Below, piece after piece: positions 20,151-29,027 of a stretch of DNA of 64,000 nt. The notes under the pieces were generated by a model. That model had not been told where the DNA came from and did no database searches. It saw nothing but the letters and a program-made list of their open reading frames with translations. Each line of letters opens with the position of its first letter. The first letter of the stretch is position 1. Source of the stretch: an uncultured Veillonella sp. (GTDB lineage Bacteria; Bacillota; Negativicutes; Veillonellales; Veillonellaceae); contig NZ_URAR01000008.1 in the NCBI RefSeq assembly GCF_900545795.1, forward strand, positions 1 to 64,000, in the 5' to 3' direction. The position numbers and the translations under genes are program-made.

Positions 20151-20183
20151 AAAAGTCCACCTTTCCTAAGGCGGACTTTTTTT
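20151..20183 (+). terminator. Terminator
   Basis: AAAAGTCCaCCTT-tcct-AAGGcGGACTTTT followed by T-run; it overlaps the start of the next promoter. Confidence 0.88.
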
Positions 20184-20210
20184 GACAATTAATCTCTTAT
20201 CGCAGTGATA
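20182..20210 (+). promoter_or_regulatory. Candidate promoter of the DsbA-like gene
   Basis: Perfect TTGACA, 17-bp spacer, weak -10 GTGATA, about 34 bases before the ATG. Confidence 0.45.
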
Positions 20211-20243
20211 GTTGTTTTTAGTGATTAGAAAGGATGAATTTGT

Positions 20244-20819
20244 ATGAGAAAGATTCGCGTATATTTTGATTTTTGTTGCCCTTATTGCTACAATGAGCAC
20301 GAATTTTTAAAAGTTATTAAGAAAGAAACTAAGGAGCCTATTGAAGTTGAATATTTCAGTTGGGAAATTCATCCTGATACTGCATTGGAAGGCATTGATT
20401 TTAATCTAAGCGATCCTTATGAGCATCAAAAGAAACTCAATGATCTTGGCAAGCCAGTAGGGGCTACACCAGGGGATATGTTTAAGATTTACAATACTAA
20501 AAAGTCCTTGCAAATTTTAGAAGAAGCTATTAAACAAGGTGTTCAAGAAGCATATGTAGATCTTGTATTTCACGCTTATTTCGTAGAGCAAGTAAATATT
20601 GCTGATGATGCGGTTATTTTAAAGATTGCAGAAAAAGCAGGCGTTAACGGTGCTAAAGAAGTATTGGCTGAAGGTCGTTATTTAGATACGATTTTAGCCC
20701 ATGATGATCACTGCATGAAGTTAGGCTTAGAATATGTGCCTACGATTGAAGAAGATGGCAAAATTATCTTAACTGGCGCCTTAACCTTTGATGATATGAA
20801 AAAGGAATTTTTGAAATAA
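20244..20819 (+). CDS. DsbA-family thioredoxin-fold protein (FrnE-like)
   Basis: 191 aa, no signal peptide, so cytoplasmic. The N-terminal strand ends in the redox motif CPYC (FDFCCPYCYNEHEFLK), preceded by an extra Cys. The cis-Pro loop is EYVPTIEED near residue 165, and the helical insertion is of DsbA/FrnE type. Family members act as thiol oxidoreductases or glutathione-independent isomerases, often in stress responses; the substrate is unknown. The ABC-F gene begins 3 bases after its stop codon, which implies cotranscription. Confidence 0.88.
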   Translation: MRKIRVYFDFCCPYCYNEHEFLKVIKKETKEPIEVEYFSWEIHPDTALEGIDFNLSDPYEHQKKLNDLGKPVGATPGDMFKIYNTKKSLQILEEAIKQGVQEAYVDLVFHAYFVEQVNIADDAVILKIAEKAGVNGAKEVLAEGRYLDTILAHDDHCMKLGLEYVPTIEEDGKIILTGALTFDDMKKEFLK

Positions 20820-20822
20820 TCC

Positions 20823-22802
20823 ATGAATATATTAACTTTACAAGATGTAGGCCATTCATATGGAACACGTCGTTTATTTGATGGCGCTAATATGACTTTT
20901 ACAGATTCCAAGCGCATTGGTTTAATCGGTGTGAATGGAACGGGCAAGTCAAGCTTTTTGAAGCTCTTAGCGGGGCTTCAAGAGCCTGAGAAGGGCAGTA
21001 TTTTACGCAATGGCAAAGCGTCTATTTATTATTTGCCTCAAGCGCCTGAATTCGATGAAGAGGCGTCTATTTTAGAGAATATTTTTTTAGCTCATCATCC
21101 TGTATTAGGTTTAGTTCGCCAATATGAAAAAGTGGCTAAAGAAGCACCTGGTAGTGAGGCTCACTTACGCCTTTTACAGCGCATGGATACAGATGGCGGC
21201 TGGGATGTAGAGCAACAGGGACAGACAATCTTGTCTAAACTCGGTTTTACTGATTTAACGCGGCCTGTTAAGCTCTTGTCTGGCGGACAGCGTCGTCGCC
21301 TCGCGTTGGGGCAGGCCCTCTTATATCCATCAGACCTATTGCTCTTAGATGAGCCTACCAATCATTTGGATGAGGCGAGCATTGATTGGCTAGAGAAATA
21401 TTTGCTAGCTCGCAAAGGCGGTTTAGTAATTAGTACACATGACCGCTATTTTCTTGATGCCTTAAGTGATGAAATTTTAGAATTATCTAATCATCATTTT
21501 TATACTTATGAAGGTAATTATGAGAAGTTTTTAGCGCTAAAGGCAGACCGTGAAGAGCGTGAAGCAGCGTCGGCAGAGAAGCGGCGTCAATTTCTAAAGC
21601 GCGAGCTCGCATGGGTTCGCCGTGGCGCACAAGCACGCTCTACTAAGCAAAAGGCTCGTTTGCAGCGCTTTGAGAACTTAAAGAAACAAGACGTAGCTCG
21701 TCGCGCCGATACGATGGATCCTATAGCCTTAAAGAGTCGCTTAGGTAAAACTGTATTTGATATTGAAAACTTACATTTTGCCTTCGATGATCGAGTGATT
21801 GTGAAGGATTTTACATATCACATGGGGCGTCATGACCGCATCGGCATTGTAGGGCCTAATGGGATTGGTAAATCTTCTTTTATGGGTTTACTCGATGGCA
21901 CCTATACGCCTATGGAGGGAACAGTTGGTCGCGGAGAAACTGTGCGCATAGCACATTTTAAGCAGGAATTACCTGCTTTTGATGAGGACCAACGGGTATT
22001 AGATTATATTCGTGAAGACTATCGCTATATTGTGCTTGCTGATGGCAGTCATTTGAGCGCTGGTCAGGCCTTAGAACGCTTTTTATTTACCCCAGAGCTA
22101 CATGGTGTGCCTATTCGCAAGCTGTCTGGCGGGGAGAAGCGTCGTCTATACCTTTTAAAATTGCTTATGAGCGCTCCTAATGTGCTTCTTTTAGATGAGC
22201 CGACTAATGACTTAGATATACCGACTTTAGAGGTCTTAGAAGACTTTTTAGACACTTTTAGCGGCGTTGTTATTACAGTATGCCATGATCGCTACTTTTT
22301 AGACCGCGTTGTGGATAAAGTATTTATTTTCACGGGGCAGGGCGAGATAGAAGTTATTCATGGAGCCTACTCCGAGTATAAAGAGGCTATTGAAGCTGGT
22401 CGTATTACGTTGCATTTGGGCGATTTAGAGGGCCCTGGCAAGAGTGGACGCCATGATCGTCAGTCTAGCAAGGTAGCAGAAAGCAATACTCGCACGGACA
22501 CTGTAGAGGAAGGAAATCCAGCAGGGCATCCAGTAGCACATCCAGCAGAAAATCCAATAGAGAATTTAAAGCCACCTGTTTCAACATCTAAACCATTGAC
22601 TAAGGCTGAACAAGATGAGCTAGTTCAGTTAGAATCAGAGATAGCTGAACTAGAGGGTTTATTAAAGGCTTATGATGCTATGTTAAATCAAGCTAGTGGC
22701 GATTACGAAGCCTTGCAAACAACCATGAAAGAACGAGCAGACATTGAAGCAAAATGGGAAGCAAAAACGGAGCGTTGGATGGAATTATCTGACCGTTTAT
22801 AA
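20823..22802 (+). CDS. ABC-F family ATPase (Uup-like)
   Basis: 659 aa with two ATPase domains and no membrane segments. Domain 1 has Walker A GVNGTGKSS, signature LSGGQRRRLALGQ and Walker B LLLLDEPTNHLD. Domain 2 has GPNGIGKSS, LSGGEKRRLYL and VLLLDEPTNDLD. The charged linker (residues ~240-300) is that of the translation-acting ABC-F group. After residue ~540 comes a Pro/Asn-rich low-complexity stretch and a C-terminal coiled coil (EQDELVQLESEIAELEGLL), as in Uup. ABC-F proteins bind the ribosomal E site or DNA junctions; an antibiotic-resistance role is possible but not shown. Confidence 0.93.
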   Translation: MNILTLQDVGHSYGTRRLFDGANMTFTDSKRIGLIGVNGTGKSSFLKLLAGLQEPEKGSILRNGKASIYYLPQAPEFDEEASILENIFLAHHPVLGLVRQYEKVAKEAPGSEAHLRLLQRMDTDGGWDVEQQGQTILSKLGFTDLTRPVKLLSGGQRRRLALGQALLYPSDLLLLDEPTNHLDEASIDWLEKYLLARKGGLVISTHDRYFLDALSDEILELSNHHFYTYEGNYEKFLALKADREEREAASAEKRRQFLKRELAWVRRGAQARSTKQKARLQRFENLKKQDVARRADTMDPIALKSRLGKTVFDIENLHFAFDDRVIVKDFTYHMGRHDRIGIVGPNGIGKSSFMGLLDGTYTPMEGTVGRGETVRIAHFKQELPAFDEDQRVLDYIREDYRYIVLADGSHLSAGQALERFLFTPELHGVPIRKLSGGEKRRLYLLKLLMSAPNVLLLDEPTNDLDIPTLEVLEDFLDTFSGVVITVCHDRYFLDRVVDKVFIFTGQGEIEVIHGAYSEYKEAIEAGRITLHLGDLEGPGKSGRHDRQSSKVAESNTRTDTVEEGNPAGHPVAHPAENPIENLKPPVSTSKPLTKAEQDELVQLESEIAELEGLLKAYDAMLNQASGDYEALQTTMKERADIEAKWEAKTERWMELSDRL

Positions 22803-23209
22803 CTGTTTTATTCAAGATGTGCATAAAAATATAAGCCCATGAGGGCTTAGGTAGTAAAAGTCAATATTAGGTGAATTTTACTTAAATCTAGCAAATTAAT
22901 AGGAAATTAAGAAATTTTTATAGCAGTTCGTAATTGGTCATATGACTTTTTACTTACTGCTATAATTTTTTCTACTTTACTGTAGTAAAATCTTTATAAA
23001 ATCTTGATAGATTATGTTTAAAAACAAGATAAATGTTGCAAAATTTTGAAAAATAAAGTAATTATACAAAAAAATGCAATTTTATTGCCGATTCTAGAAA
23101 TAAAAAGTTGAATTTGCCTATTTATATAGTATATACTGTAGTTAGACCAAAGTAAGTGATTTTGTTTTAGAAAGACAGAGGTACTCTTTTCCCAAGATGG
23201 AGGGATGTT
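22803..23209. other. AT-rich intergenic region
   Basis: 407 bp without a gene. It holds a short hairpin AAGCCC-atga-GGGCTT (22834-22849) without a T-run and the promoter listed next. Confidence 0.6.
23108..23137 (+). promoter_or_regulatory. Candidate promoter of the small GGKRVGAGR gene
   Basis: TTGAAT, 18-bp spacer, TATACT, about 70 bases before the start codon. Confidence 0.55.
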
Positions 23210-23392
23210 ATGAAAAATAACAAATGGGGAGGAAAGCGTGTGGGAGCCGGCCGTAAGAAATCATTATTTGATAGAAAAGGACGGACCTTTCGTTTGACTG
23301 ATGCAGAATTCTTAGAAGTAAAACCTCTTATTGATGCAATTCGTAAGAGAACTGAAGCTGCCGCTTTAGCAGCCAAGGAAAAAAGTAAGTGA
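23210..23392 (+). CDS. Small basic protein with GGKRVGAGRKK motif, probable DNA binder
   Basis: 60 aa. The N-terminus NKWGGKRVGAGRKK is the Gly/Arg-rich motif common to many small phage-type and regulator-type DNA-binding proteins. It is followed by RTFRLTDAEFLEVKPLIDAI, which could be a strand plus helix as in ribbon-helix-helix proteins. An Ala/Lys-rich tail ends the protein. GGAGGG lies 7 bases before the ATG; its own promoter and terminator make it a complete single-gene unit. Function not known; a phage remnant is possible but no other phage gene is near. Confidence 0.72.
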   Translation: MKNNKWGGKRVGAGRKKSLFDRKGRTFRLTDAEFLEVKPLIDAIRKRTEAAALAAKEKSK

Positions 23393-23432
23393 ATGTTAAT
23401 CTTACTTAAAGGGATTAACTTGTGGTACAATG

Positions 23433-23465
23433 AAGTCGATAGTCTGATTAGACTATCGACTTTTT
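23433..23465 (+). terminator. Terminator
   Basis: AAGTCGATAGTC-tgatta-GACTATCGACTT with T5. Confidence 0.9.
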
Positions 23466-23635
23466 CCATTTTATAATTACTCATAGGCTTCATGCGTACC
23501 GAGTTTGTAGGTCTAAGCACTTATATACATAGTAAGTGTTACGGCACCAATACTATGACAGTGTTAGCACGTTTATAGAACTGTAAAGAGTACTCATGTT
23601 AGCCGCTAAATAATGTATTATATAAGGAGTTTATT

Positions 23636-24139
23636 ATGAGCACAAATAAAGATGATATGTTAGTATCTAAGGTTTCCTTGGAAGATAATGTAAAAGACGC
23701 GGTTATGGATGTATCAGGCCGTTTACGAGATATTGAGTATAATCCAATGATTCTTCATGGAAAAGCAGCTCATACAGCACAATTTTTGAAAGAATTAGCT
23801 ACTTATGAAGCAGATTTCACCGCTAATTGGAACATCATGGAAATTACAGGGGAACAATTAGCTAAGGATTACACAGATAGTGTTACATATGGACATGTAG
23901 CTGATTTCATGGAGCGCTTTGTAAAATTAGATCGCATCATCGTTACGAACTTTGATTTCGTATTAGAATCAGCTGATGAATTAGAGCAGCGTGCTATTGT
24001 ACGCATTATTCAAGGCCTTAAAGGGCAAATGCGCCAAGTAGTGCTTACTATTGAAGCAGAAGTACTAGCGTATGAGGCCAATATTATACCAGAGATGGTA
24101 ACACTGTTGGCAAATGCTAGTGAAGTGGGCATAAAATAA
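23636..24139 (+). CDS. Conserved-looking helical protein of unknown function
   Basis: 167 aa, soluble, no signal peptide; ATG with AAGGAG upstream. Almost entirely helical (long heptad-like stretches such as ADFMERFVKLDRIIVTNFDF and QRAIVRIIQGLKGQMRQVVL). Acidic N-terminus. No motif I recognise. It is a single gene ended by a strong terminator shared with the converging ABC operon. Confidence 0.78.
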   Translation: MSTNKDDMLVSKVSLEDNVKDAVMDVSGRLRDIEYNPMILHGKAAHTAQFLKELATYEADFTANWNIMEITGEQLAKDYTDSVTYGHVADFMERFVKLDRIIVTNFDFVLESADELEQRAIVRIIQGLKGQMRQVVLTIEAEVLAYEANIIPEMVTLLANASEVGIK

Positions 24140-24226
24140 TATAGAAAGTAGATATAAAAAGTAGATATAAAACAATCTATAAATATGCATACGATTATAT
24201 ATTAGGTAAAAAATAATATACAATAT

Positions 24227-24265
24227 AAAACAACTCCCTCAAAGTATTCTGAGGGAGTTGTTTTT
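24227..24265. terminator. Bidirectional terminator between converging genes
   Basis: AAAACAACTCCCTCA-loop-TGAGGGAGTTGTTTT. It serves the plus-strand gene and the minus-strand ABC operon. Confidence 0.9.
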
Positions 24266-24289
24266 GTATTAGGTGTGTAGAGTGTAATA

Positions 24290-25492
24290 TTAGTAAATAG
24301 AGCTTAATAAGCTGTTGATGCGTCTTTGTAATACATAGAGTGGAATTAAACTAGCCAATAAGCCTACCAGTATGATGAGTCCTAATAGTGGATATGGCAA
24401 TAAGGTAATACTACTAGGCACATGGATAGCAGAAGTGCTAGTTACGTAATTAGCAATGGTAGCATAGACGCTAAAGCCTGCAATGGAGCCGAGTACTACG
24501 CCTAAAATAAGGATGGTCGTAGACTGGCAACATAAAATAGCATAAAGCTGTTTAGAGGATGCGCCTAAGGTCTTTAAAATAGCATAATCACGAATTCGAC
24601 TCATGGTAGATAAATAAATGGTAACTATCATTACAAGCAAGGATAGACCAATGATTAAATAGCCAATAGGTTGCCAAATTTGTTCGCCTCGGCCCATTAA
24701 ATTGAAGAGTTGTACGATAGTTTGGGCAGGGAAGACGATTTGCACATCTTTACGATTAGTATAGGAGCTAGCTAATTGATACGCTTGGCTATACCCCATA
24801 GGCTCTACTAGAATTGTAGTGACTGGACCTTTTACATTGGTTTCTGCTGAAGTCTTCATGCCATGTAAGTCCCAAATGCTTTGAATATCAGTTAATACAG
24901 CCTGGTCATAGGGGCCTTTAGTAGTATCTAAAATGCCTACGACTGTAAAGGGATGTTCTTCATGAGACTTGCCCTTAGCTAAATGGCCATGAGTGGAGTA
25001 GAATGTATCGCCTACTTTGAGACCTGTACGTGCAGCTACGTCAACACCGATAACAGCTTCAAATGGCTTTTTGAAGACATCGCCCTTGTCAATCCGAAGC
25101 CATTCGGGGGCTTTAGGCTTAGGACGGAGGGTGAAGATGTCTGCTTCTGTACCGATGAGTCTAAATCCTTCCACACTATCGCCCATGGCGATTGGCACAG
25201 CAGTTAAGACTAGTTTGGGTTGATTGCGAAGCTTTTCTACTTCACTATAGGGAATATTACTCAATGGTCGATCCTGTAAAAAGACTGTATTCATAACCAT
25301 TTGTTGACTACTACCATTGGCGCCAATGAGTAAGGTAAAGGGCTCGGTGGCAGTTGTTAAGCCTTGTTGAAAGCCTAATCCTAAAGTCCCTACTAATACG
25401 CTAAGGCCAATAGACGTGGCCATGACTAGGAGGAGTAGAAGTGTTGTCAATGGTTTAGACCATAGTTGTTTCCAAGCAATGCGATAAATCAT
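24290..25492 (-). CDS. ABC transporter permease, FtsX/MacB type
   Basis: 400 aa. One N-terminal helix, a ~220-residue extracytoplasmic (MacB-PCD-like) domain, then three C-terminal helices with the FtsX signature (RIRDYAILKTLGASSKQLYA). It overlaps the ATPase gene by 4 bases (ATGA), so it is coupled to it. Transporters of this type move lipoproteins, peptides or lipids. As I recall, similar permease/ATPase pairs next to DUF3299-like proteins belong to the Zrg-type zinc uptake systems of Vibrio. It is the last gene of the phoA operon. Substrate not readable from sequence. Confidence 0.88.
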   Translation of the reverse strand: MIYRIAWKQLWSKPLTTLLLLLVMATSIGLSVLVGTLGLGFQQGLTTATEPFTLLIGANGSSQQMVMNTVFLQDRPLSNIPYSEVEKLRNQPKLVLTAVPIAMGDSVEGFRLIGTEADIFTLRPKPKAPEWLRIDKGDVFKKPFEAVIGVDVAARTGLKVGDTFYSTHGHLAKGKSHEEHPFTVVGILDTTKGPYDQAVLTDIQSIWDLHGMKTSAETNVKGPVTTILVEPMGYSQAYQLASSYTNRKDVQIVFPAQTIVQLFNLMGRGEQIWQPIGYLIIGLSLLVMIVTIYLSTMSRIRDYAILKTLGASSKQLYAILCCQSTTILILGVVLGSIAGFSVYATIANYVTSTSAIHVPSSITLLPYPLLGLIILVGLLASLIPLYVLQRRINSLLSSIY

Positions 25493-26184
25493 AGGTCACC
25501 TGACTTTCTAGCCTCTAGGGGGATGCCGGTAGATTTCTCTAGATGAAGCTGATTGGTAAAGGCTGTCATAATCGATGCATCGTGAGTAGCGATTATGAGG
25601 GTCGCTTCTTTAGTTTCACAATAGGATTTGAGCAAATTAAGCACAATTTCACTATTTTTGGCATCTAAATTGGCTGTTGGCTCATCGGCTAAGATAAGGC
25701 TAGGGCTTTTAATTAAGGCTCTAGCAATGGCTACGCGCTGTTGTTCCCCTTTACTGAGTTGGGCTGGCTTTTTGTGGGCAAATCCAATAATATCCATGGA
25801 TACCATGAGTTGCTCTAGCTCATTCTTATACATCAATTTGTCAGTTAAGTGGCTAAAATAAGCACCGGTAGAAATATTATCTTGAGCAGATAAGAAGTTC
25901 AGGAGATTAAAGTCTTGGAAAATGTAGCCCACATGTTGCCGGCGCCAATTGGTAAGGCTAGCTAAGGGGCTATCAGTTATATTCATATCGTCAATTTGGA
26001 TTGTACCTTCACTCGGCTTAAGGAGGCCTGCTAGGCAGTGTAGCAAGGTAGACTTGCCACTTCCGCTGACGCCGGTAAGACACCATTGGCTACCGGTCTC
26101 AGCTTTAAAGTGAGGTAGGCGAAGGGCTTCAATAAATTGCTCCCCATCCTTATAACGATGAACTAAATTGTTAATTTCAATCAT
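25489..26184 (-). CDS. ABC transporter ATP-binding protein (LolD-like)
   Basis: 231 aa. Walker A TGVSGSGKSTLL, Q-loop IFQDFNLL, signature SKGEQQRVAIARAL (LSGGQ changed to LSKGE), Walker B LILADEPTANLD, H-loop IIATHD. It is of the LolD/MacB/FtsE group that works with FtsX-type permeases and encodes its partner directly downstream with a 4-base overlap. It follows the CPFC-motif gene by 56 bp. Confidence 0.92.
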   Translation of the reverse strand: MIEINNLVHRYKDGEQFIEALRLPHFKAETGSQWCLTGVSGSGKSTLLHCLAGLLKPSEGTIQIDDMNITDSPLASLTNWRRQHVGYIFQDFNLLNFLSAQDNISTGAYFSHLTDKLMYKNELEQLMVSMDIIGFAHKKPAQLSKGEQQRVAIARALIKSPSLILADEPTANLDAKNSEIVLNLLKSYCETKEATLIIATHDASIMTAFTNQLHLEKSTGIPLEARKSGDL

Positions 26185-26240
26185 AAAATCACTCCAGTAT
26201 ATAGCGGAGATTGTCTGTAGAGCAGGGCTATAAATATAGT

Positions 26241-26687
26241 TTATTCAACAGTAGCATTTTTTATGCGAACGAGGCTAACAAAGCCTGTTTCGCCATCTAC
26301 ATAACTACCTAATTCTAATTGGCCTGTTACAGTAATGTCCTGGTCATATGGCAAAGCAGTAACTGCATCATCTAAATAGACAACCACAATATTGCTTGGC
26401 CAGTCAGCATCAGTCGAACAGAAAGGGCAAATGGACATAGGCACTTCGGTGAGCACAAAGAAATTGATACTTGGCTTTAAAGGTGGTGCCATATAGCCTT
26501 GCATAGTCACGGTATTGCCGTTGAGGGACTGCAAGGTGTCCGATAAAATAAGCCCTTGAGAGGTGGCTCCAGCGTACATTTCACCAAAGGAAAGCCACTG
26601 GGCGCCTACAGTAGGAGTGGCCAAGGCCACTCCTTGTAGGACACAGAAGAGAAGTAAAAAACGAACGGCGGATTTGATTAATTTCAT
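26241..26687 (-). CDS. Exported CPFC-motif protein, DUF3299-like
   Basis: 148 aa. A signal peptide (IKSAVRFLLLFCVLQGVALA) precedes a compact beta-rich domain with GNTVTMQGYMAPPLKPSINF and VPMSICPFCSTDADWP. The CPFC pair plus the following Asp could bind metal or form a redox pair. I recall such domains (DUF3299-like, OB-fold type) beside FtsX-type ABC systems linked to zinc. The gene overlaps phoA by 4 bases (ATGA), so it is translated from the same message. Function unproven. Confidence 0.8.
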   Translation of the reverse strand: MKLIKSAVRFLLLFCVLQGVALATPTVGAQWLSFGEMYAGATSQGLILSDTLQSLNGNTVTMQGYMAPPLKPSINFFVLTEVPMSICPFCSTDADWPSNIVVVYLDDAVTALPYDQDITVTGQLELGSYVDGETGFVSLVRIKNATVE

Positions 26688-28555
26688 TTCTTATCCACAC
26701 CCTTAGTAGCATCTACGCCTAAGGCACGCATAATACCAAAGAAGACTTCTGTATTATCCATAACGCCGTGGAAGTATTCAGAACCAGGACCTTGGGCCAT
26801 GAGTACTACATCGTCAGCGGAGTGAACTTCGCTAGTTTCGCCAGTTGTAGTTGGCAATGAACCAGCTACAAGGCGAGCGCCTTGCGGTGCACGATTTGGG
26901 TTAGCGATGACTTGGCCATCTTTGCCAGCTCGTGCTGGATCATTTGGTGTTGGCTGGAAGCGGTAGTTTTCATAATGATCTGGGGAGTTAGCATATTGAA
27001 CAGCTAAGGTCACATCGGCATCAGGATTGTCAGGGAATCCATCTTGGTTAGCATCTACGAAGGTTGGCCATTTAGCATCTGCATAGACACGTACGCCTTC
27101 ACGACCTACTTTGCCATCATTTTCGCTGTATGTACCAGTAATGCTGATGCCATGTGCATGGTCAGCTACTACGATAATTAATGTATTATCGCCATGAGCT
27201 TTAGAGTAGTCTTGAGCGTATTTGATAGCTTGGTCAAATTCGATAGTGTCATAGGCAGCACGTTGCCAATCCATAGTGTGTAATTGCTTGTCGATAGAAC
27301 CAGCTTCAGACATGAGGAAGAAACCATTTGGATTCTTTTCTAATACTTCAATAGCTTTTTTAGTCATATCAACTAGACCTGGTTGGTCAGTGAAACCTTT
27401 TAATACTTTTTCATTTGGTGCTAAGAAGGCGCGATCCATGTAAACATTCATAGTGTTTAAGGTAAAGAGACCTAAGATTGGTTTGTCACTGCCTAGGGCA
27501 TTGAGTTCTGTTTTAGTGCCTGCAAACTCATAGCCTTTATCTTTAAACTCTTGAATTACATTTACATTGTCTTTACGTTTGGAACCTGGTACATCTAGAG
27601 GTAAGAAGAATTGGGAACCGCCACCAAGCACAACTGCTGGAGGATGTTTGCGGTTAATGAAATCGCTGGCAATGAAGTTTTGCTCGCCCCGGCGACGCGT
27701 ATGGGCCGTTACGGCGGCAGGCGTAGCGTCCGTAACAGCGGCAGTGGAGACCATGCCATAAGACATGCCTTTTGAACGGGACACAATTTCAGCAATCGTT
27801 TCAACTTTTGGATCATCTAGTGGGTCAGGTGTGCTGTTTTCATAGACACCCATGGCATTTACTACAGATTTATGGCCTGTATTATAGGCTGAGGCACTAT
27901 TGGCAGAGTCCGTTACAATGGAGTCATAGCCAGAAGTAGTAATTAAGGCTAGATTAGGCATTTTCTCCATGTTTAATACATCATTGTATTTACCTTCGGA
28001 GAGGCCTTTAGATAAAATGCGCGCCACTTCTTTAGCTTGCATGCTCATGCCGTCACCTACGAAGAGAATAACATTTTTAGCTTTTTTCTTAGCTTGTTCG
28101 TTCACTACTTCATAATTAGCTGTTTTAGTTACGCTACTAGCACCATTGGATGCTACAACTTTTACAACTTGAGCACCTGTATTGGTGAAATGAACTTGAT
28201 TTAAGCGATAAGAAAGATGTGTGCTTTGGTCCGTAATTTCGGCTGTTTGATTTAGCACTTTCGCTGCATCTTCGCCATTAATAGTGACCGCCACCTCTTT
28301 AGTATTAGCTGGTAATTCGACTTCAAAATCAAATTGTTGGCCTTTTAAAAGTTTCGCGCGATTAATAGGTAAAATTTTAATATCGTCGCTTAATTGTGGC
28401 ATTTGATTAGCGGTTAAGTCTTGAGTAGCAACAACTTTTACTGGTGCTGCTTGTGCACTAGCTTCAGTAGCAGCTTCACCAATCATAGGGGAGAAAGCTA
28501 AGGTACTAGCTAAACTTAACATAATAGTCATACGAAGACGCTGTTTTTGATTCAT
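26684..28555 (-). CDS. phoA: Alkaline phosphatase, exported
   Basis: 623 aa. Signal peptide (RLRMTIMLSLASTLAFSPMIGEA). A ~120-residue extra N-terminal beta domain precedes the catalytic fold. The first metal ligand is in NVILFVGDGMS; the nucleophile Ser is in TDSANSASAYNTGHKS; zinc ligands are in SEAGSIDKQLHTMDW, VVADHAHG and the EVHSADDV stretch near the C-terminus. It hydrolyses phosphomonoesters in the periplasm or at the surface. The start at MNQKQ follows AGGAGG; a longer frame begins upstream of that site. First gene of a four-gene operon with a Pho-box-like array upstream. Confidence 0.95.
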   Translation of the reverse strand: MNQKQRLRMTIMLSLASTLAFSPMIGEAATEASAQAAPVKVVATQDLTANQMPQLSDDIKILPINRAKLLKGQQFDFEVELPANTKEVAVTINGEDAAKVLNQTAEITDQSTHLSYRLNQVHFTNTGAQVVKVVASNGASSVTKTANYEVVNEQAKKKAKNVILFVGDGMSMQAKEVARILSKGLSEGKYNDVLNMEKMPNLALITTSGYDSIVTDSANSASAYNTGHKSVVNAMGVYENSTPDPLDDPKVETIAEIVSRSKGMSYGMVSTAAVTDATPAAVTAHTRRRGEQNFIASDFINRKHPPAVVLGGGSQFFLPLDVPGSKRKDNVNVIQEFKDKGYEFAGTKTELNALGSDKPILGLFTLNTMNVYMDRAFLAPNEKVLKGFTDQPGLVDMTKKAIEVLEKNPNGFFLMSEAGSIDKQLHTMDWQRAAYDTIEFDQAIKYAQDYSKAHGDNTLIIVVADHAHGISITGTYSENDGKVGREGVRVYADAKWPTFVDANQDGFPDNPDADVTLAVQYANSPDHYENYRFQPTPNDPARAGKDGQVIANPNRAPQGARLVAGSLPTTTGETSEVHSADDVVLMAQGPGSEYFHGVMDNTEVFFGIMRALGVDATKGVDKK

Positions 28556-28635
28556 AATGAAATCCTCCTGTAAAATAATAGAATCTTCTTGCCCTAATCC
28601 TAACAAAGATACCCTAAAAGATACAGAAAAAAGAC

Positions 28636-28667
28636 TGTAAAGTGTTTGTAATGGTTTTGTAATCTCT
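28636..28667 (-). promoter_or_regulatory. Putative PhoP-binding array upstream of phoA
   Basis: On the coding (minus) strand three TTACA units, ATTACA, ATTACA and TTTACA, follow each other at exactly 11-bp spacing. This matches the known PhoP box layout (TT-A-A repeats with 11-bp period), located about 80 bp before the phoA start. Phosphate control is inferred from this pattern. Confidence 0.7.
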
Positions 28668-29027
28668 TAATCGAAAAAATTAAATCTATTATTACTTATA
28701 CTCAAAATTAATAATCAATATACAAAATTGTAATAATTGTATCTATACGAAGTTTTATCTGCTATAATGAGAATACAAACTATACTATAGAATGTTAATT
28801 TACAATTAATAGATAGTGTAGTGCTAAATGGACTCCTAGAGTCCGTATTAGGGATTGTTGTAACAACATGGTAAAACTAGGTACAGAAACTATATGTAGC
28901 CGAACTGTTTATCGACCAAGAAGACCCAAAGAATGCCGTTGTTATAGCTGAATACGCAGAGCGTAAAGAGATCTTAAGTAAGAATGAAAATGATTAGTAA
29001 GAAGGAATCTTAAAGGGGGATACGTGT
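28668..29027. other. Intergenic region between phoA and the formate channel gene
   Basis: It holds the plus-strand extended -10 element TGCTATAAT (28760-28768), a likely promoter for the formate/nitrite channel although its -35 is poor. It also holds small inverted repeats (GACTCctaGAGTC; GTTGTaACAAC) and a possible gene remnant. Confidence 0.5.
28881..28997 (+). pseudogene. Possible remnant of a coding sequence
   Basis: Reading from 28881, 38 sense codons then TAG give a protein-like tail (VAELFIDQEDPKNAVVIAEY and AERKEILSKNEND) directly before the formate channel gene. There is no start codon, because a TAG precedes it. It may be the decayed 3' end of a lost gene. The family is not recognised. 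Confidence 0.35.
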
